A DNA stretch of 64,000 nt, taken from positions 124,001 to 188,000 of the forward strand of contig JAHFSA010000005.1 of NCBI GenBank assembly GCA_023265995.1, read 5' to 3'. The stretch comes from Perlucidibaca sp. (GTDB taxonomy: Bacteria > Pseudomonadota > Gammaproteobacteria > Pseudomonadales > Moraxellaceae). The stretch's first letter is position 1. Each line of letters starts with the position of its first letter. The position numbers and the translations under genes were made by a program. Below the pieces are notes generated by a model. It saw only the letters and a program-made list of their open reading frames with translations. It was not told where the DNA came from and did not search any database. Positions 29,644 to 43,851 of this stretch are shown in pieces.

Positions 29644-30078
29644 TCAGCCGCCGCGGATGTATTGCTCGAGCTGATCGATGATGTACTGCTGCTCGGAAAT
29701 GATGTCCTTGACGAGGTCACCAATGGAGATCAGGCCGAGCAGGCGGCCATTTTCCAGCACCGGCAGATGGCGCATGCGGTTTTCCGTCATCAGTGCCATG
29801 CAATCCTGGTTGGTCTTGCGCGGATCCACGTACATGACCTCGGCGGTCATGATGTCGCTCACCGGCGTATCGTAGGACGAGCGTTCCATGAGGATGATCT
29901 TGCGCGCATAGTCGCGCTCGCTGACGATGCCGACGACCTGGTCGGCCTGGGTCACCACCAGGGCACCGATGCCCTTCTCCGCCATCAGCGTGATGGCCTC
30001 CAGCACCGTGGCGTCCGGCGAGATCGTGTGGATCGCCTGGCTGTGCTTGGTACGAAGAATATCGGCAACGGTTTTCAT
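29644..30078 (-). CDS. Tandem CBS-domain protein
   Basis: 144 residues made almost entirely of two CBS domains: TVADILRTKHSQAIHTISPD with GIVSERDYARKII, and VSDIMTAEVMYVDPRKTNQD with GLISIGDLVKDII. CBS pairs bind adenosine nucleotides and often regulate partner enzymes or channels. No partner domain is fused here. The short C-terminal helix (SEQQYIIDQLEQYIRGG) is typical of this stand-alone family. The ATG at 30078 has GAGGAGAG upstream. Confidence 0.9.
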   Translation of the reverse strand: MKTVADILRTKHSQAIHTISPDATVLEAITLMAEKGIGALVVTQADQVVGIVSERDYARKIILMERSSYDTPVSDIMTAEVMYVDPRKTNQDCMALMTENRMRHLPVLENGRLLGLISIGDLVKDIISEQQYIIDQLEQYIRGG

Positions 30079-30258
30079 CACGGCTCTCCTCTGGTGCCAC
30101 TTCATCAGTCATTGTGCATGCGGCAGAACCCTGCCCTTGCACCCTACAAGGACTTTTGTATCACGCCCTTTCGCCGGCCGCGAGACTGCTTGTCAGATAT
30201 AGCCGGCACCTGCTCGCGTTTCACCCAGGCCCGGCCCGATTGCAGGCCGCCCGGAAAC

Positions 30259-30288
30259 GACAAAGGGCAGCCTGGGCTGCCCTTTGTC
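30259..30288 (-). terminator. Long hairpin after the atp operon
   Basis: A perfect 14-bp inverted repeat (arms GACAAAGGGCAGCC and GGCTGCCCTTTGTC) with a 2-nt spacer lies 37 bp past the atpC stop. GTTTCC follows on the operon strand. It is the likely atp operon terminator. Confidence 0.75.
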
Positions 30289-30300
30289 TTGCGACCTGTC

Positions 30301-30320
30301 ATGCCGGCTTGCGCCGGCAT
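30301..30320. repeat. REP-like short palindrome after atpC
   Basis: ATGCCGGC-TTGC-GCCGGCAT is a perfect 8-bp inverted repeat just before the longer terminator hairpin. It resembles the GCCGGCAT-rich dispersed repeats common between genes in Proteobacteria. No second copy was seen in this window, so the repeat assignment is tentative. Confidence 0.35.
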
Positions 30321-30325
30321 CATGG

Positions 30326-30754
30326 TCAACCGCGACCGGCGCGGTTCTTGAACGCCTGCAGGGTACGCAGCTGGGCTGCGGCCTCGGCCAGAGCGGCCAG
30401 AGCGGCGGATGTGTCCATCTCGCCCTTCTGGTTCGCCAGTGCCTCGGCAGCGGCCTTGCGAGCCTCGATGGCGGCAGCCTCGTCGACATCGGCAGCGCGC
30501 ACGGCGGTATCGGCCAGCACGGTGACGATGGTCGGCTGCACTTCCAGCATGCCGCCGGAGACGTAGTAGACCAGCTCCTGACCATCTTCCAGCAGAATGC
30601 GGACCGGACCCGGGGCCAGCTGAGTCAGCAGCGGAGTGTGACCCGGCGTGATTCCGAGGTCACCGAGCAGACCATGGGCAACGACCATCGTGGCGTTGCC
30701 GGCATAGATCGACTCTTTCGCACTGACGATATCGCAGTGGATCGTGTTAGCCAT
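30326..30754 (-). CDS. atpC: F1 ATP synthase epsilon subunit
   Basis: 142 residues. The beta-sandwich N-terminal domain contains HGLLGDLGITPGHTPLLTQL, and a helical Ala-rich C-terminal domain (ARKAAAEALANQ) follows. Epsilon couples rotor movement to F1 and inhibits hydrolysis. It is the last gene of the atp operon, 33 bp after atpD, and a 14-bp hairpin lies downstream. Confidence 0.95.
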   Translation of the reverse strand: MANTIHCDIVSAKESIYAGNATMVVAHGLLGDLGITPGHTPLLTQLAPGPVRILLEDGQELVYYVSGGMLEVQPTIVTVLADTAVRAADVDEAAAIEARKAAAEALANQKGEMDTSAALAALAEAAAQLRTLQAFKNRAGRG

Positions 30755-30787
30755 GTTCTACTCCTGAGCTCTAAAGGCCGAACGCCA

Positions 30788-32197
<1,410 letters not shown>

Positions 32198-32230
32198 TCA
32201 AACTCGCAATACAGTTGTGATGGCGCCAGC

Positions 32231-33100
32231 TTAAACAGCTGCCGCGCCGCCGACGATTTCCGAAATTTCCTGGGTGATGGCCGCCTGACGCAGCTTGTTG
32301 TACACAAGCTGCAGACTGCGGATGAGATCACCGGCGTTGTCCGTCGCGGCCTTCATGGCCACCATGCGGGCAGCCATTTCGCAAGCGACGTTCTCGACCA
32401 CACCCTGGTAGACCTGCGATTCGATGAAGCGAACCAGCAGGGCATCGAGCAGAGGCTTGGCTTCCGGCTCGTACAGATAATCCCAGTTGTAGTCGCGTTC
32501 GCTCACGGCATCGCCCGAGCCCGCTGCCAGCGGCAACAGCTGCTGCAGGGTCGGCTTCTGCGTCATGGTGTTGACGAACTCGTTCGACACCAGATACAGG
32601 CGATCGATCCTGCCTTCGTCATAGTGGTCAAGCATGACCTTGATGCTGCCGATCAGTGCTTCCAGCGACGGCTGGTCACCCATGTGGGTCTTGGCTGCGA
32701 CAACCTTGCCACCGACATTCTTGAAGAAGGTCGTGGCCTTGGTGCCGAGCAGGCAGAGCTCGACCTCGACGCCCTGTTCGCGGTAATCGCGAACCGACGT
32801 CACAACCTTCTTGAACAGGTTGATATTGAGACCGCCGCAGAGACCGCGATCGGACGACACCACGATGTAGCCGACACGACGGACCGGACGCTCGATCAGA
32901 TACGGGTGCTTGTACTCGGGCGTTGCGTGAGCAACGTGAGCCACCACCTGACGGATCTTCTGCGCGTACGGCTTGCCGGCAGCCATGCGCTCCTGTGCCT
33001 TGCGCATCTTGGAGGCGGCCACGAGCTGCATCGCTTTCGTGATCTTCTGCGTGCTCTTGATGCTCGCAACCTTGCTGCGAATTTCTTTTAAGCTGGCCAT
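32231..33100 (-). CDS. atpG: F1 ATP synthase gamma subunit
   Basis: 289 residues starting [20 protein letters not shown], the conserved N-terminal shaft helix, and ending with the C-terminal helix [20 protein letters not shown], then [34 protein letters not shown] is the family signature. Gamma is the rotor stalk of F1. Confidence 0.97.
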   Translation of the reverse strand: MASLKEIRSKVASIKSTQKITKAMQLVAASKMRKAQERMAAGKPYAQKIRQVVAHVAHATPEYKHPYLIERPVRRVGYIVVSSDRGLCGGLNINLFKKVVTSVRDYREQGVEVELCLLGTKATTFFKNVGGKVVAAKTHMGDQPSLEALIGSIKVMLDHYDEGRIDRLYLVSNEFVNTMTQKPTLQQLLPLAAGSGDAVSERDYNWDYLYEPEAKPLLDALLVRFIESQVYQGVVENVACEMAARMVAMKAATDNAGDLIRSLQLVYNKLRQAAITQEISEIVGGAAAV

Positions 33101-33160
33101 AGCCTCACCGAATCTTTGCCTTGGTGACCGGCGCGGACCGAAGTCCGCGCCGCATCATGC

Positions 33161-34705
<1,545 letters not shown>

Positions 34706-34730
34706 GATGCTCTCTTCCTCGAAGGAAATA

Positions 34731-35267
34731 TCAAGTAGTCAGGGTAGTGCGAAGCTTGCCGAGCTTGCCGCGCACGGAAGCATCGATGACCGTATCGCCG
34801 GCACGGATGACGGCGCCGCCAATCAGGCTGGCATCGACGCTGCTGGTGACATTCACCTGGCGCGACAGCTTGCGGGTCAGGGTCTCGGCCAGCGCCTTGG
34901 TCTGCGCATCATCGAGCGCATAGGCGGCAACCACCGAAACATCCACCGCGCCTTCAGCATCGGCGCGCAGTGCTTCGTACAGGCGGCTGATGGCCGACAG
35001 GGCCGACAGACGCTTGTGCGCAGCAAGATTGCTGATGAAGTTGCGACCGGCAGCATCGAACTGGTCGCCGCAAACCTTGAGCACGGCTTCCGCCTGCTGC
35101 TCGCCGCTCAGCGTGGGACGCGCGATGTATTGCTTGAAAGCCGCATCATCGACCACGGCGGCGGCAAGCGCCAGCATGGACGACCAGGCAGCCAGCTGAC
35201 CGTTGGCCTGGGCATACTCGAAAGCTGCCTTGGCATAGGGTCGCGCCACTGTGGTTAATTCAGCCAT
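34731..35267 (-). CDS. atpH: F1 ATP synthase delta subunit
   Basis: 178 residues, beginning [20 protein letters not shown], the conserved N-terminal helical region, and ending with [20 protein letters not shown] before [12 protein letters not shown], the usual C-terminal motif. Delta binds the top of F1 and the b subunits of the stator. Confidence 0.97.
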   Translation of the reverse strand: MAELTTVARPYAKAAFEYAQANGQLAAWSSMLALAAAVVDDAAFKQYIARPTLSGEQQAEAVLKVCGDQFDAAGRNFISNLAAHKRLSALSAISRLYEALRADAEGAVDVSVVAAYALDDAQTKALAETLTRKLSRQVNVTSSVDASLIGGAVIRAGDTVIDASVRGKLGKLRTTLTT

Positions 35268-35285
35268 GACTGTCCCGTAGGCCTC

Positions 35286-35759
35286 TTATTTGAGCTCGGT
35301 GGCCAGCTGATTCAGCATGCCGGCGTGCTTGGCAGCATCGACCTCGGCCTGCAGGATCTTCTCGGCACCGGCAACGGCCAGGGCAGCAACCTGCAGACGC
35401 AGGGCATCGCGGGCACCGGCAATTTCCTGCTCGATGTCGGCACGGGCCTGGGTCAGGATGCGCTCGGCTTCGGCCGAAGCCTGGGCCTTGACCTCTTCAG
35501 CCACCTGTCCAGCGCGGCGATTGGCCTGCTCGATCAGTGCGGCAGCCTGCTGCTTGGCAGCCTGCAGTTCCTGGGCAACCTGCGCATGCGCAGCTTCCAG
35601 ATCCTGCTTGGCCTTGTCGGCAGCATTGAGGCCATCGGCAATCTTCTTCTGGCGTTCTGCCAGAGCGGCCATGACCGGCGGCCACACAAACTTCATGCAG
35701 AACCAGGTAAAGATCGCAAATGCGATGGCCTGGCCTACCAGAGTGAAGTTGATGTTCAC
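35286..35759 (-). CDS. atpF: Fo ATP synthase b subunit
   Basis: 157 residues: an N-terminal membrane helix ([20 protein letters not shown] then MKFVWPPV) followed by a long charged, Ala/Gln-rich coiled coil ([20 protein letters not shown]). It forms the peripheral stalk. Its length matches the single-b type in which two copies dimerise; no b' gene is present. Confidence 0.96.
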   Translation of the reverse strand: MNINFTLVGQAIAFAIFTWFCMKFVWPPVMAALAERQKKIADGLNAADKAKQDLEAAHAQVAQELQAAKQQAAALIEQANRRAGQVAEEVKAQASAEAERILTQARADIEQEIAGARDALRLQVAALAVAGAEKILQAEVDAAKHAGMLNQLATELK

Positions 35760-35833
35760 GCTATCACCTCTTGTCCTGTCTCATTCAGCGAGCCGGAGCG
35801 GCTCGCGACACATCGTCGGGTACAACCGGCCGA

Positions 35834-36976
<1,143 letters not shown>

Positions 36977-36987
36977 CTATCTACCCA

Positions 36988-37389
36988 TCAGGGCTGCGTT
37001 GAGCGGATCGTGAACGGAACGATCCAGGCAACCAGCTGTTCCAAAATAAAACTGGCAAATAGCCAACCCGGCAGCACGGCCTTGAAGCCCATGAAGACGG
37101 CGGCAAAAAGGAGAGCGGTCAGGACGAACTTCCCGGCCTCCCCCCTGTAGAATCCCTGCACAATGTGCTTTGCGGATGCAGCCCCGGCATGACTGAAGGC
37201 GCGGTATGCAAAATACGCCTGACCGATGACCGCAATGCCCGCACCTGCCAATGCCGACAGTCCTGCACCAGGACCGGCAGCCACGAAAGCTGTCAGAGAA
37301 ATCAGCGCCAGGAGGTAGAGCTGCCATTGCAGCTGTCTCACCGCCGGGACTACATCAACCAGCGGTTGCGGCTTGCTGACCTTCATCAT
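36988..37389 (-). CDS. atpI: ATP synthase protein I
   Basis: 133 residues with four hydrophobic segments and little conserved sequence, first in the atp operon. AtpI helps c-ring assembly or magnesium supply in some bacteria and is often dispensable. Identification rests on position, size and topology, plus the conserved start QLQWQLYLLALISLTAFVAA. Two ATGs in tandem (37389, 37386) are possible. Confidence 0.85.
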   Translation of the reverse strand: MMKVSKPQPLVDVVPAVRQLQWQLYLLALISLTAFVAAGPGAGLSALAGAGIAVIGQAYFAYRAFSHAGAASAKHIVQGFYRGEAGKFVLTALLFAAVFMGFKAVLPGWLFASFILEQLVAWIVPFTIRSTQP

Positions 37390-37410
37390 TCACTCGCGGA
37401 CAAACGCGGT

Positions 37411-37427
37411 GAGCCCGTAAGGGGCTC
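37411..37427 (-). promoter_or_regulatory. Leader hairpin of the atp operon
   Basis: GAGCCC and GGGCTC form a 6-bp stem with a 5-nt loop between the candidate promoter and the atpI start, giving a structured 5' untranslated region. It may affect mRNA stability. Confidence 0.35.
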
Positions 37428-37451
37428 GCACAATGCCTTGAAAGCGCGCGA

Positions 37452-37481
37452 ATTATAGGGGAGCGGCCGATCAAAGGGCAA
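37452..37481 (-). promoter_or_regulatory. Promoter of the atp operon
   Basis: On the operon strand a perfect TATAAT (37457-37452) is preceded 18 bp upstream by TTGCCC (37481-37476). It lies 63 bp before atpI in the 165-bp gap, consistent with a strong sigma-70 promoter. Confidence 0.7.
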
Positions 37482-37554
37482 CCAAAAGTCACGGGGTTTT
37501 GCTCCCTATTTTGCAGCACACGACCGCTCGAGCGCGCCAAAACAGGGCATGACA

Positions 37555-38205
37555 CTACATCTTGGGTGGTGACCGGCCAGCCGCCCTATCATCTTGATAT
37601 TTGCTGCGCTGCGCCATGCGACGAAGCTGACGCAAAGTCTGTATGGCGTCATCCGCCAGGTTGTAGTTGTAGACCATGGCCGGCACCAGGCCGCCCGGTT
37701 CGGCGATACCCCAGAGCTCGACCTTGACCTGACCCCCGGCCAGTGGCGACAGCCGCCAGGTGCTTTGCAGGTTGCTCAGCCGGACGTGATCCGGCTGCAC
37801 ACGAACCATGCCCGGCACCGCCTGCGAGTGAATGCTGACGACATCATTGTCACGACTGCGCTGCGACAGCACCACGGCATCACGCGCCTTGAAGGGGTAA
37901 GGCAGCCTGTAATCGATATAGATCCAGGCCTGGCTGTCCTGGCGCTTGAGCACGCGCGCACGCGCCACACGCGGCGCCCACTCCGGCATGGCCGGAATGT
38001 CGGCAAGCACGGCCTCGACCTGATGCACGCTGCCCGGCAGATGCGTCACCGCATAGACATCGTGGTACTGGCTGTCGCTGCGATCACGCAGATAGACGCG
38101 GATCTGGCGCTCGGCATCCTGCTTGCGCAGCTGCCAGCCATCACCCGCGAACACGGTCGCGGGCGCGACAATCAGCATGGTCAGGATGGCAAGCAGGCGA
38201 ATCAT
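37555..38205 (-). CDS. START-domain lipid-binding-like exported protein
   Basis: 216 residues with a signal peptide (MIRLLAILTMLIVAPATVFA) and a START/Bet v1-like domain: VYLRDRSDSQYHDVYAVTHL, PAMPEWAPRVARARVLKRQD, then GGQVKVELWGIAEPGGLVPA. START domains bind lipids or sterols in a deep pocket. The export signal puts this copy in the periplasm. It starts 8 bp after parB on the same strand, so it is cotranscribed with the partition genes, but no functional link is evident. The ligand is unknown. Confidence 0.85.
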   Translation of the reverse strand: MIRLLAILTMLIVAPATVFAGDGWQLRKQDAERQIRVYLRDRSDSQYHDVYAVTHLPGSVHQVEAVLADIPAMPEWAPRVARARVLKRQDSQAWIYIDYRLPYPFKARDAVVLSQRSRDNDVVSIHSQAVPGMVRVQPDHVRLSNLQSTWRLSPLAGGQVKVELWGIAEPGGLVPAMVYNYNLADDAIQTLRQLRRMAQRSKYQDDRAAGRSPPKM

Positions 38206-38213
38206 GTCCGGAC

Positions 38214-39104
38214 TCAGTTGATGTGGGCGAGGATGCCGTCAAGCTCGTCGAGCGAGTTGTAGGCAATCACAAGGCGCCCCTTGCCCTTGGCATTGCAGTC
38301 GATCTGCACACTCGCACCCAGCTTCTCCGACAGGCTCTCCTGGAGCTTGCGAACATTGGGGTCGGGCGCACGCGTCGACGCGCTCTCAGGCTTTTCAGCA
38401 AGCAATTGCCGGACCAGGGCCTCGGTCTGGCGCACCGACAGGCCCTTGTCTATGACCTGTCGCGATGCCGCCACCTGCTGCCCGGTGGGCAGCGCCAGCA
38501 GCGCACGGGCATGGCCCATGTCGAGATCGCCGTGCTCCAGCGAGCGCTTGACCTCGTCGTGCAGCGCCAGCAGACGCATGAGATTGGTGACGGCGACGCG
38601 CGACTTGCCGACCGCCTCGGCGACCTGCTGGTGGGTCAGGCTGAATTCGTCGGCGAAGCGCTGCATGGCCACCGCTTCTTCCAGCGGATTCAGGTCTTCA
38701 CGCTGGATGTTCTCGATCAGCGCCAGGGCGATCGCGGCCTCGTCGCTGAACTCACGTACCAGGGCCGGCACCGACTCCAGATGCGCCAGCTGGGCGGCAC
38801 GCCAGCGGCGTTCGCCGGCGATGATCTCGAAGCGGTGCGGCGACAGCGCGCGCACCACGATGGGCTGCAGGATGCCCTGGGCCTTGATCGAGTCGGCCAG
38901 CTCCTGCAGCGCCTGCGGATCCATTTCCCGGCGCGGCTGGTAGCGGCCGCGCTCCAGCCACTCGACCGGCAGCTGACGCAGCTCGCCTACCGGCGCATGC
39001 CCGGACGCCACCGCGGTGACCTCCTCCTGGACCTTGCGCACCGTGCCGAGCAGGGCATCCAGTCCGCGTCCGCCGCCAAGTCCACGCTTCTTTGCTGTCG
39101 ACAT
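38214..39104 (-). CDS. parB: Chromosome partitioning protein ParB
   Basis: 296 residues. The CTP-binding N-terminal domain has the arginine patch IAGERRWRAAQLA; the helix-turn-helix that reads parS is around LTHQQVAEAVGKSRVAVTNL; a C-terminal dimerisation domain follows. ParB loads as a CTP-dependent clamp at parS sites and, with ParA, segregates origins. Three parS-type sites occur in recF and after gyrB in this window. The ATG at 39104 has CAGGG just upstream. Confidence 0.96.
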   Translation of the reverse strand: MSTAKKRGLGGGRGLDALLGTVRKVQEEVTAVASGHAPVGELRQLPVEWLERGRYQPRREMDPQALQELADSIKAQGILQPIVVRALSPHRFEIIAGERRWRAAQLAHLESVPALVREFSDEAAIALALIENIQREDLNPLEEAVAMQRFADEFSLTHQQVAEAVGKSRVAVTNLMRLLALHDEVKRSLEHGDLDMGHARALLALPTGQQVAASRQVIDKGLSVRQTEALVRQLLAEKPESASTRAPDPNVRKLQESLSEKLGASVQIDCNAKGKGRLVIAYNSLDELDGILAHIN

Positions 39105-39151
39105 ACCCTGTACCTGTTGTTCTGCTTGTGACTGCCGCTCGCTATGGCGGC

Positions 39152-39919
39152 TCAGCTGCGCTTCTGCCGGCGCAGGAGTTCCGAGGCCAGGGCCAGATAG
39201 GCCATGGCGCCACGGGAATGCTTGTCGTACTGCAGCGCCGGCAGGCCGTGCGCCGGCGCCTCGGCCAGACGCACATTGCGCGGCACGATGGTATTCAGCA
39301 CGTGATCGCCGAAATGCGTGATGAGCTCCTTGGAGACATCGTTGGCCAGCGTGTTGCGCGGATCGAACATGGTACGCAGGATGCCTGCGATATGCAGACC
39401 GGGGTTGGCCGTCTCGGCCACTCGCTCGATGGTCTGCGTCAGCGCCGCCAGACCTTCGAGCGCGAAATATTCGCACTGCATGGGAATGATGACGCCATCG
39501 GCGGCGACCAGGCCGTTGAGGGTCAGCATGCTCAGCGACGGCGCGCAGTCGATGACGATGGCGTCATAGCGCGCCGCCAGCGGCGCCAGGGCCATGCGCA
39601 GACGCTGCTCCTTGTGCGCGACGTCGAGCAGCTCGACCTCGGCAGCCGTGAGGTCGCCGTTGGCCGGCAGCAGGTCATAGCCACCGGCGACCGTGACAAT
39701 GATATCGGCGGCCGGAGCGCGGCCGAGCATGACATCGTAGATGCTGCGTTCGAGATCATTCTTGGCAATACCGGAACCGGTGCTGGCATTGCCTTGCGGA
39801 TCGAGGTCGACCAGCAGCACGCGACGGCGGGTAGCCGCCAGCGAGGCAGCGAGATTGACGCTGGTCGTGGTCTTGCCGACGCCGCCCTTCTGGTTGGCGA
39901 CCGCAAAAATCTTGTCCAT
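39152..39919 (-). CDS. parA: Chromosome partitioning ATPase ParA
   Basis: 255 residues. The deviant Walker A motif KGGVGKTTTSVNLAASLA is near the N-terminus and DCAPSLSMLTLNGL is the Walker B region. There is no N-terminal DNA-binding extension, so it is the Soj-like chromosomal type. The ATG at 39919 gives MDKIFAVANQKGGVGKTT, the family start. It precedes parB by 47 bp. Confidence 0.96.
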   Translation of the reverse strand: MDKIFAVANQKGGVGKTTTSVNLAASLAATRRRVLLVDLDPQGNASTGSGIAKNDLERSIYDVMLGRAPAADIIVTVAGGYDLLPANGDLTAAEVELLDVAHKEQRLRMALAPLAARYDAIVIDCAPSLSMLTLNGLVAADGVIIPMQCEYFALEGLAALTQTIERVAETANPGLHIAGILRTMFDPRNTLANDVSKELITHFGDHVLNTIVPRNVRLAEAPAHGLPALQYDKHSRGAMAYLALASELLRRQKRS

Positions 39920-39954
39920 GGAATTCCCCGGCGGCAGGTCTGGGCCTGCTCGCA

Positions 39955-40607
39955 TCAACGCGCGCGCCGCAACACGATCAGGTGTCGGGCATCAGCTGCA
40001 AAGGGTACTCGCAATGCGGGGGTCTTTTCGAGTGCCGCGGAGGCCGGCAAGGCGGCTATTTCATCATCCGGCACATGGCCCTTCATGGCCAGCCAGCGGC
40101 CATCCGGGGCCAGCAGATGCCCGGTGCCGCTGACCATGTCGGCCAGACTGGCGAAGGCGCGGCTGCTGATCTGCGCGTAGCTGCCCTGATGCTCCTCGCA
40201 GCGCGCGGTCACCACGGTGACATTGGTCGCGCCCAGCTCGGCCGCCATCTGCTTGAGAAAGCGGGTCTTCTTGCCGTTGGAATCGAGCAGCGTCACCGGC
40301 AATGCCGGATGCACCAGCGCCACGATGAAGCCGGGCAGACCGGCGCCGGTGCCGATGTCGATCAGGGCGCCATCGCCGAGCTCCGGCAGAATGCTGAGGC
40401 TGTCGAGCAGGTGCTTGTCGACCATCTCCAGCGGATCGCGGATGGCGGTGAGGTTGAAGGCCTGATTCCACTTCACCAGACCGGCGAGATAGGCCAGCAG
40501 CTTCTGCAGCACCGGCTCATCCAGCGTCAGACCAATCTGGGCGCAGCCCTCGCGCAGACGCTTTTCGGCTTTTACCGGCCAGTCGGCCGCCAATCTCTGC
40601 CTGGCCA

Positions 40608-40608
<1 letters not shown>
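39955..40608 (-). CDS. rsmG: 16S rRNA m7G527 methyltransferase RsmG
   Basis: 217 residues. The S-adenosylmethionine-binding motif is IDIGTGAGLPGFIVALVHPA followed by VTLLDSNGKKTRFLKQMA, and WNQAFNLTAIRDPLEMVDKH is the typical RsmG N-terminal stretch. It methylates G527 of 16S rRNA. Its start overlaps the mnmG stop by one base (TGATG), so translation is coupled. Confidence 0.96.
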
Positions 40609-42518
<1,910 letters not shown>

Positions 42519-42625
42519 GGCTTTGCCCGCCTGCGGCGCAATGCAAAAAGGGCGGCGATTATACGGCCGCTGGAAGCCATCCACCAGATCAAATTCTGAA
42601 CAGCCTGGCGATCAGCCCGCCACGG

Positions 42626-43279
42626 TCACTGCTGGACCAGCTCGCCGGTATCGGATCTGACCGGCCTGTCCGTGTGCGCCTTTTCCGCCGCAAAGACCCT
42701 GAGCTGGACTTTCATGACGTCACCGACAACACCGAGCATGCGGGTCATGCCGAACTCGCTGCGGCGGAAGGTGGCCGTTGCCGACAGCCCGGCGGACTGG
42801 CCGTTGCCGGCAAAGGGATTGGAGCCGGAGCCGGAGCCTATGGCCTTGGCGCTGAGGATCACGGGCCTGGTGATGCCGTTGACGGTCAGCGTCCCGGTCA
42901 GACTGAAGGTCTTGTCGTCATTGTCGACGTGCATGATGCCGTTGCTGCGGAAACGCATTTCGGGATATTCGCGCGGCTTGAAGAAATCGCCGGACTCGAG
43001 CAGCTGCCGGTCGATGATCGGCATGAAGGTCTTCAGGCTGGTGACCGGAATGGACACCTCGGCCCAGGACTCCTCGGGACGATCCAGATTGCCGTAGATA
43101 TTGCCGCTGGCGTTGCTGAAACTGGCCGTGGGGCTGGTCATGCCCAGATAGGTCCAGTTGAAGGTGATGCGGGTTTGCACAGGGTCTATGGCATAGACGA
43201 CGACACGATCTGCCCGTGCCTGAACAGCTGCCAGGCAAAAAACCATGGTCATCGGCAGAAAGCCGGCACGCCGCATCAT
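42626..43279 (-). CDS. YceI-family periplasmic protein
   Basis: 217 residues with a signal peptide (MMRRAGFLPMTMVFCLAAVQ, cut near ARA/D). The YceI lipocalin-like fold shows in DPVQTRITFNWTYLGMTSPT, FMPIIDRQLLESGDFFKPRE and LTGTLTVNGITRPVILSAKA. Such proteins bind isoprenoid or other hydrophobic molecules, often quinone precursors. The ATG at 43279 has GGGAGGG 6 bases upstream. Confidence 0.9.
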   Translation of the reverse strand: MMRRAGFLPMTMVFCLAAVQARADRVVVYAIDPVQTRITFNWTYLGMTSPTASFSNASGNIYGNLDRPEESWAEVSIPVTSLKTFMPIIDRQLLESGDFFKPREYPEMRFRSNGIMHVDNDDKTFSLTGTLTVNGITRPVILSAKAIGSGSGSNPFAGNGQSAGLSATATFRRSEFGMTRMLGVVGDVMKVQLRVFAAEKAHTDRPVRSDTGELVQQ

Positions 43280-43313
43280 GTAAAGCCCTCCCGCATCCTG
43301 CAGGCATGGGGCG

Positions 43314-43850
43314 CTATCGCCAGTATACGACCGGCAATTCGATCTGTGCATCACCCACTATGATCCAGAGCGTGCCGTCCTGAATGGTGATTTGTAACAC
43401 CATGCTGCGTTCAACATGGGCCGCCAGCGCCTGCGTTGCCTCACCGGCAAGGTTGATCACGCGCAGATTGTCGAAACGGGCAACGCTGCCGCGAATCTTC
43501 TCCCACCAGACCGGCGGCGCACGATCGCCGTAAGTCACCACCGTCATGCGGCCGGAACGGTTGCAACCCTTGCGGATACGGCTCTCGTCGGGCATGCCGA
43601 GCTCAATCCAGTGCTCGATGGTGCCGATCAGATCCTTCTGCCAGAGATCAGGCTCGTCCTCGCTGCTGAGTCCGCGAGTGAATTGCAGATCCTCATGGGC
43701 ATGCATGGCAAATGCCAGCACACGCACCATCAGTCGCTCCTCGGTTTCCGATGGATGGCAGGCCAGCGTCAGGTTGTGGTCCGCGTAATAATCGCGGTCC
43801 ATGTCGGCGATATTGAGCTGGACCTTGTGGACAGTGGATTTCAGTGCCAT
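43314..43850 (-). CDS. YaeQ family protein
   Basis: 178 residues, starting MALKSTVHKVQLNIADMDRD with YYADHNLTLACHPSETEERL, HWIELGMPDESRIRKGCNRS and the ending GTLWIIVGDAQIELPVVYWR. This is the YaeQ pattern, a PD-(D/E)XK-like fold of unsettled function. The start is 1 bp from the dbpA stop on the same strand, so the two are cotranscribed. Confidence 0.9.
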   Translation of the reverse strand: MALKSTVHKVQLNIADMDRDYYADHNLTLACHPSETEERLMVRVLAFAMHAHEDLQFTRGLSSEDEPDLWQKDLIGTIEHWIELGMPDESRIRKGCNRSGRMTVVTYGDRAPPVWWEKIRGSVARFDNLRVINLAGEATQALAAHVERSMVLQITIQDGTLWIIVGDAQIELPVVYWR

Positions 43851-43851
43851 G

